Source: Rhodospirillum sp. UBA1311 | GTDB lineage: Bacteria > Pseudomonadota > Alphaproteobacteria > Rhodospirillales > Rhodospirillaceae | Direction of reading: 5' to 3' | Assembly (NCBI GenBank): GCA_002307145.1 | Contig: DBTR01000050.1 | Span: 17,193-34,385, forward strand | DNA length: 17,193 nt | Shown: positions 14,152-17,193 of the stretch, one piece after another | How the letters are laid out: every line of letters begins with the position of its first letter | How positions within the stretch are numbered: the first letter of the stretch is position 1 | The notes under the pieces: generated by a model | What the model was told of the DNA's origin: nothing | What the model saw: the letters and a program-made list of their open reading frames with translations, nothing else | The model's database searches: none | Position numbers and translations under genes: made by a program

Positions 14152-14865
14152 CTAGCCGTCCGCCGCAGCCATCCAATCGGGCGGCAGGCCGAACCCGGCG
14201 GCAAGACCGCGTTCGCCCGCGCGAGTGACGCGGAGCGCGCGGCTTTCCGCCGTGCGGACGAGCCAGCCCTGGCCCAGCGCATGGTCGAGCAGCGCCGCGC
14301 CGAGCCGCCCGGCAAGGTGGGGGCGGCGCTCGCTCCAGTCGAGGCAGGTGCGGCAGAGCGGACGCCCCGCGCGACCGCCGAAAACGATGCCGAGATCGCG
14401 GAAGTGCCGCTCTCCCGCCGCCGTGACCTCCGCCGCGCCGTCGGCGACCACCACCAGCCCCCGCGAGCCGAGACTGTCGGCGAGCGCGACGCCGAGGCGG
14501 CCCGCGATGTGGTCGTAGCAGGTGCGCGCCCGCCGGAGCGCCAGGTCCTTCGGCCCGGCCGGGCGGTAGCGCTTCGGCCCCGCCGCCGCGAGCGCCATCA
14601 GCGCTTCCATCGCGTGCGCGACCTCGGCCGAGGCGATGCGGAAGTAGCGGTGCCGCCCCTGCTTCTCCATCGCCAGCACCTTCGCCTCGACGAGCCGGGC
14701 GAGGTGGCCGCTCGCGGTCTGGGCGCTCACCCCGGCGTGCCAGGCGAGTTCGCCCGCGGTCAGCGCGCGGCCGTCCATCAGCGCAAGCAGGATGTTGGCC
14801 CGCGCCGCGTCGCCGATCAGGGCCGCGACTTCCGCGACGGCGTTGCCGGATGCGATGTTGCTCAT
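14152..14865 (-). CDS. ArsR-family regulator with long C-terminal domain
   Basis: A 237-residue regulator. The N-terminal 95 residues are an ArsR-type winged helix: LTAGELAWHAGVSAQTASGHL (35-55) is the helix-turn-helix and EKQGRHRYFRI (67-77) the wing. It lacks the ELCxC site of classical ArsR. The rest (about 96-237) is a conserved-looking extension with CYDHIAGRLGV (116-126), CRTCLDWSERRPH (171-183) and LPPDWMA near the end. The pattern C116/H119 plus C171-x2-C174 and H183 could bind metal or sense redox state, but this is inference. ATG 14865 is chosen over an in-frame ATG at 14919 because the winged helix begins normally from it; no strong ribosome site is seen. It is divergent from a DUF1127 gene and upstream of the carboxyltransferase on the same strand. 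Confidence 0.88.
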   Translation of the reverse strand: MSNIASGNAVAEVAALIGDAARANILLALMDGRALTAGELAWHAGVSAQTASGHLARLVEAKVLAMEKQGRHRYFRIASAEVAHAMEALMALAAAGPKRYRPAGPKDLALRRARTCYDHIAGRLGVALADSLGSRGLVVVADGAAEVTAAGERHFRDLGIVFGGRAGRPLCRTCLDWSERRPHLAGRLGAALLDHALGQGWLVRTAESRALRVTRAGERGLAAGFGLPPDWMAAADG

Positions 14866-14908
14866 GCCCCGAGCATAGCACGCTCGCGCACCGGATTCAG
14901 CGCTCCAC

Positions 14909-14948
14909 GCTTCGGCCACCGCCGAAGCATCGAGACCCCTGTCGATGC
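14909..14948. promoter_or_regulatory. Two overlapping inverted repeats between ArsR-type and DUF1127 genes
   Basis: GCTTCGGC (14909-14916) and GCCGAAGC (14921-14928) form a perfect 8-4-8 dyad. GCATCGA (14927-14933) and TCGATGC (14942-14948) form a perfect 7-8-7 dyad sharing two bases with the first. They sit in the middle of the 122-bp divergent region, where operators for the adjacent regulator would be expected. In RNA the first would also be a stable hairpin in the leader of either gene. I see no convincing -35/-10 pair. Confidence 0.5.
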
Positions 14949-14987
14949 TAGACCTGAGGCCGTTTCAACCGCCCAGGACTCTCGCAC

Positions 14988-15170
14988 ATGGATCTCGCCC
15001 GCCCCGTCCGCGCACTGCGACGACTTGCGGCCCGGCTCTTCTCGGTTTGGTCGGAGCGGTCGCGGCAGCGCGCCCGCCTCGCCGAGCTCACCGAGGCGCA
15101 ACTCCGCGACATCGGCCTCAGCCGCGCCGACGTCCGCCGCGAAACCGAAAAGCCGTTCTGGCGGGCCTAG
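14988..15170 (+). CDS. DUF1127 small protein (YjiS-like)
   Basis: A 60-residue arginine-rich protein. The DUF1127 signature is the stretch RLAELTEAQLRDIGLSRADV (30-49), followed by the usual FWRA-like end. ATG 14988 is preceded by AGGA at 14974-14977. Small DUF1127 proteins in alphaproteobacteria have been linked to phosphate/carbon metabolism and RNA handling, so an RNA-binding role is possible, but this one has no direct evidence. It is divergent from the long ArsR-type regulator, and its TAG stop interlocks with the TAG of fzlA on the other strand within CTAG. Confidence 0.88.
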   Translation: MDLARPVRALRRLAARLFSVWSERSRQRARLAELTEAQLRDIGLSRADVRRETEKPFWRA

Positions 15171-15832
15171 AAATCGAGGTCGGTGTAGTGCTTCGGCGGC
15201 GGGATGCCGGGGATCACGTCCGCCAGCAGCGGGCGGAAGGTCGGGCGGGACTTGATCCGCGCGTACCAGTCCTTCGCCTCCGGGTGCTTGACCCAGGGCA
15301 CCTCGCCCGCATAGTCGAGCACCGAAAGCTGCGCGGCGGCGACGATGTCGGCGAGCGTCATGCTCTCGCCCGAGAGCCAGCGGCGACGGTCCATCAGCCA
15401 GGCGATGTAGTCGAGGTGCATGTGGATGTTCTGCCGCCCGGCGCTGATCGCGCGCGAGTTCGGCGGGCCGCCGCCGTTGATCCGCTTGATCACCTTCTCG
15501 CCGACCACCGGAATCGTGACTTCCGCCTCGAACTTCGCCAGGAACCAGTGCAGCAAACGGCGCACCTCGGCGCGCTGGCGCGCGTCGCGGCCGAGCAACG
15601 GCGGCTCGGCATGGGTTTCCTCGACGAATTCGAGGGCCGCCATGGCGCCCGCGACCACCCCTTCGTCCTCGACCAGGAGCGGCAAATCGCCCGCCGGATT
15701 GAGACGCAGGAACTCGGGTCGCCGCTCCCACGGACGCTCCGAACGCAACTCGAATGCGACACCCTTCTCGCTGAGTTGGAGACGAAGCGCGCGGGACGAA
15801 GCGCACAACACGTGATGAACCAGAACGATCAT
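15167..15832 (-). CDS. fzlA: FtsZ-binding GST-fold protein FzlA
   Basis: A glutathione-S-transferase-fold protein of 221 residues. In Caulobacter, FzlA binds FtsZ, curves its filaments and controls the rate of constriction; it is not a detoxifying enzyme. From memory of the family, the marks here are ERPWERRPEFLRLNPAGDLP (32-51), AEVRRLLHWFLAKFEAEVT (88-106), EKVIKRINGGGPP (112-124), NIHMHLDYIAWL (135-146) and the C-terminal tail KDWYARIKSRPTFRPLL...HYTDLDF (187-221), which in Caulobacter is important for function. I choose ATG 15832 because the GST fold starts directly there; the ATG-ATG at 15880 would add 16 untypical residues but lies only 3 nt after the stop of the upstream gene. A general GST is the alternative call. 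Confidence 0.8.
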   Translation of the reverse strand: MIVLVHHVLCASSRALRLQLSEKGVAFELRSERPWERRPEFLRLNPAGDLPLLVEDEGVVAGAMAALEFVEETHAEPPLLGRDARQRAEVRRLLHWFLAKFEAEVTIPVVGEKVIKRINGGGPPNSRAISAGRQNIHMHLDYIAWLMDRRRWLSGESMTLADIVAAAQLSVLDYAGEVPWVKHPEAKDWYARIKSRPTFRPLLADVIPGIPPPKHYTDLDF

Positions 15833-15883
15833 TGTCACCCAGACCTCGACCGGACCCGTGAGGCCCAGAGGGTTCATCATGTC

Positions 15884-16693
15884 TTAGAACAGGCGCGTGT
15901 CGTCAAGCAACTTGACGTCCATTTTCACCCGCTCGATGGTTTTGATCCGCTCTTCGCCGATGTTCTTGGTGAGTTGCTCAAGCGCGGTGCCCGACATCAG
16001 CCCCGCGTCGACGCGGCGGATCATCGCCAGCAGGAGGATTTTCAGCCGCCGCTCGTTGAACAGATACGAACTCGCGATGCCGCCCTTGATGTCGGTGCCC
16101 GAGTTGTAGTTGAGCGCCTTGACGATCCACTTCTTCTTCTCGGGAAAGTCGGTGCGGAAGTAGACGACGATGCGGGCGAGCGCGCGCTGCTGCACCTGGA
16201 TCACCTTCTCGTCGGCGAAGAACGAATCCCAGGAGAACGCCGGGCCGTCGCGCTGTTCGAGAATCCGGCGGATATCGCGGCAGGTCTTGGCCGACTTCTC
16301 GAAGAACTCGGCGCCGAGGATCTGGCGGGTCGCATGGAACAGGGCGGGCAGGATCTCACGCGGTAGCCGGTCGGCGGGTGCCTTCGCCTCCTTCGGCGCG
16401 GTGCGCTCGACGAGGTAGTCCTCGAAGCTCTGGACGATCAGCCGGTTGAACTCGTCGTTGCGCATCCGGTTCATCGTCATCGCGGCGTTGACCCGGTCGT
16501 ACTGCTCGAACAGGCGCTGGTAGTAGGCGTCCAGCTCCGGGCTGCCGTCGGCGAAATAGGTGGCAATCGCTTCGACCTCGTCGCGGGTCAGCCCCTGCGC
16601 CCCGGCCTGTGCGAACTTCTCCCGCGTCGCGTTGAAGAACAGATTCATCAACGCGCCGACGGTGGCGCGGTAAGGGGGCTCGCGTTTGGCCAT
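15884..16693 (-). CDS. Hypothetical protein, helical, upstream of fzlA
   Basis: I do not recognise this 269-residue protein. It has no signal peptide, no membrane segment and no nucleotide-binding or catalytic motif that I can see. It is mostly helical and charged. Features include GLTRDEVEAIATYFADGSPELDAYYQRLFEQYDRVNAAM (39-77 region), a tract of lysines and alanines (about 100-107), WDSFFADEKVIQVQQRALARIVVYF (middle), and ERRLKILLLAMIRRVDAGLM followed by ERIKTIERVKMDVKLLDDTRLF at the end. ATG 16693 has GAGG about 5 nt upstream. It sits between the gltB terminator and fzlA on the same strand, with at most 51 bp and possibly 3 bp to fzlA, so it probably shares a transcript with fzlA and may act in division or envelope growth; that link rests on position alone. 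Confidence 0.85.
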   Translation of the reverse strand: MAKREPPYRATVGALMNLFFNATREKFAQAGAQGLTRDEVEAIATYFADGSPELDAYYQRLFEQYDRVNAAMTMNRMRNDEFNRLIVQSFEDYLVERTAPKEAKAPADRLPREILPALFHATRQILGAEFFEKSAKTCRDIRRILEQRDGPAFSWDSFFADEKVIQVQQRALARIVVYFRTDFPEKKKWIVKALNYNSGTDIKGGIASSYLFNERRLKILLLAMIRRVDAGLMSGTALEQLTKNIGEERIKTIERVKMDVKLLDDTRLF

Positions 16694-16778
16694 GGTCCTC
16701 GGGTTCGTCTTTCAAAACAAGAATTCGGGCCAATCTAAACGAGTTTCGGCAACCGCGAAACCCCGCAACCGAACCCCG

Positions 16779-16813
16779 AAAAAAACGCCGGACCCCAGCG
16801 GAGTCCGGCGTTC
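16779..16813 (-). terminator. Intrinsic terminator of gltB
   Basis: AACGCCGGAC (16784-16793) and GTCCGGCGTT (16803-16812) form a perfect 10-bp stem. Read on the minus strand it is followed by seven or more T residues (16785-16779). It lies 28 bp after the gltB stop at 16841 and separates gltB from the hypothetical-fzlA unit. This is the clearest Rho-independent terminator in the window. Confidence 0.92.
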
Positions 16814-16840
16814 GGGATGGCTTTCCGGCCGCGTCCGAAG

Positions 16841-17193
16841 TTATTCGGCGGCCTGCGCGGCGCGCACCGGAACTTCGAGCTTGTCGAGCATTTCCTGCGG
16901 CACGATCTGCCAGAACTGGGTGACGAAGAATTCCCAGTTCAGCAGGATTTCCTTGGCGAAGCGCGACGCGGTCTCGGCGACGTGTTCCTCGATCAGGCTC
17001 TTCAGCTGCTGCTCGTAGAACGGCACCTGGATCCGCTGGCTGATCACCGAGCCGGGGTTGAGGCGCTCGGCGAGCTGGTTGTCCGGGTCGAAGACGTAGG
17101 CCATGCCGCCGGTCATGCCCGCCGCGAAGTTGTGGCCCACCGGGCCGAGGATCACCGCGACGCCGCCGGTCATGTATTCGCAGCCGTTGGAGC
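16841..17193 (-). CDS. gltB: Glutamate synthase large subunit, C-terminal fragment (cut by window edge)
   Basis: The last 117 or so residues of the GOGAT alpha subunit, which makes two glutamates from glutamine and 2-oxoglutarate. The frame is open to the right edge and reads SNGCEYMTGGVAVILGPVG, then NFAAGMTGGMAYVFDPDNQ, the end of the GXGXG beta-helix domain of GltB. The tail IEEHVAETASRFAKEIL and FVTQFWQIVPQEML is like the family C-terminus. An ATG at 17173 lies inside the domain and is not a start. About 1,400 residues should lie upstream outside the window. It ends with TAA at 16841 and a strong terminator. A stand-alone GXGXG-domain protein is possible but less likely. Confidence 0.9.
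   Translation of the reverse strand, partial: SNGCEYMTGGVAVILGPVGHNFAAGMTGGMAYVFDPDNQLAERLNPGSVISQRIQVPFYEQQLKSLIEEHVAETASRFAKEILLNWEFFVTQFWQIVPQEMLDKLEVPVRAAQAAE

Noticed and set aside
12781..15255. Plus-strand reading frame of 824 codons across the carboxyltransferase and ArsR genes
   Set aside because: It is antisense to two well-supported genes, crosses their intergenic region and shows no domain; it is open only because of GC-rich codon structure.
1..17193. CRISPR array, tRNA, rRNA, prophage or insertion sequence
   Set aside because: There are no regularly spaced repeats, cloverleaf-like segments, rRNA stretches, transposase or integrase reading frames; the only repeat-like element is the palindrome at 4122-4300.

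Overview
This window looks like chromosomal DNA from a GC-rich alphaproteobacterium, probably in or near the Rhodospirillales. That placement is an inference from very high GC coding with GTG starts, an FzlA-type glutathione-transferase-fold protein, an HWE-family histidine kinase pair, a DUF1127 small protein and a glutamate synthase large subunit. I see no tRNA, rRNA, CRISPR array, transposase, integrase or phage gene. Genes are tightly packed; most gaps are under 150 bp and several neighbours overlap.

Layout, left to right. (1) 1-3274, minus strand: an envelope-glycan pair (GT4 then GT9, joined by a GTGA overlap) reads toward the 5' part of thrS, which runs off the left edge. (2) 3320-7173: single-gene units of mixed direction: an ABHD10-like alpha/beta hydrolase, a roughly 180-bp imperfect palindrome, an NAD-binding SDR protein, a secreted TPR protein and a periplasmic PQQ-type sugar dehydrogenase. 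(3) 7357-10400, plus strand: two tandem PAS-HWE histidine kinases that overlap at TGATG, then a flavin-reductase-domain protein. (4) 10405-12555: an arsenic/metalloid cluster. arsR, an ArsP/DUF318-type permease and a mini-thioredoxin read left, arsC reads right, and the shared control region holds a clear sigma70-like promoter overlapped by an inverted repeat. (5) 12628-14865, minus: a long ArsR-family regulator, then a transcarboxylase-5S-like carboxyltransferase without a biotin domain. (6) 14988-17193: a DUF1127 gene whose stop codon interlocks with that of fzlA, an unrecognised 269-aa helical protein just upstream of fzlA, and the C-terminal end of gltB followed by a textbook intrinsic terminator.

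How the genes fit together. The ars block is the clearest functional unit: a two-cysteine ArsR should repress its own operon, ArsC reduces arsenate, and the permease with its CxxC partner probably handles the reduced or organic arsenical. No ArsB or Acr3 pump is present in the window. The two kinases are a recent-looking duplication, and the second copy has lost four residues just before its N-box; no response regulator is present. The carboxyltransferase keeps all four metal and active-site positions known from Propionibacterium 5S, but no biotin carrier or carboxylase gene is nearby. The best leads for new biology are the kinase pair with its lesion, the unknown gene placed just before fzlA, the large palindromic repeat, and the long ArsR with its tandem inverted repeats opposite a DUF1127 gene.
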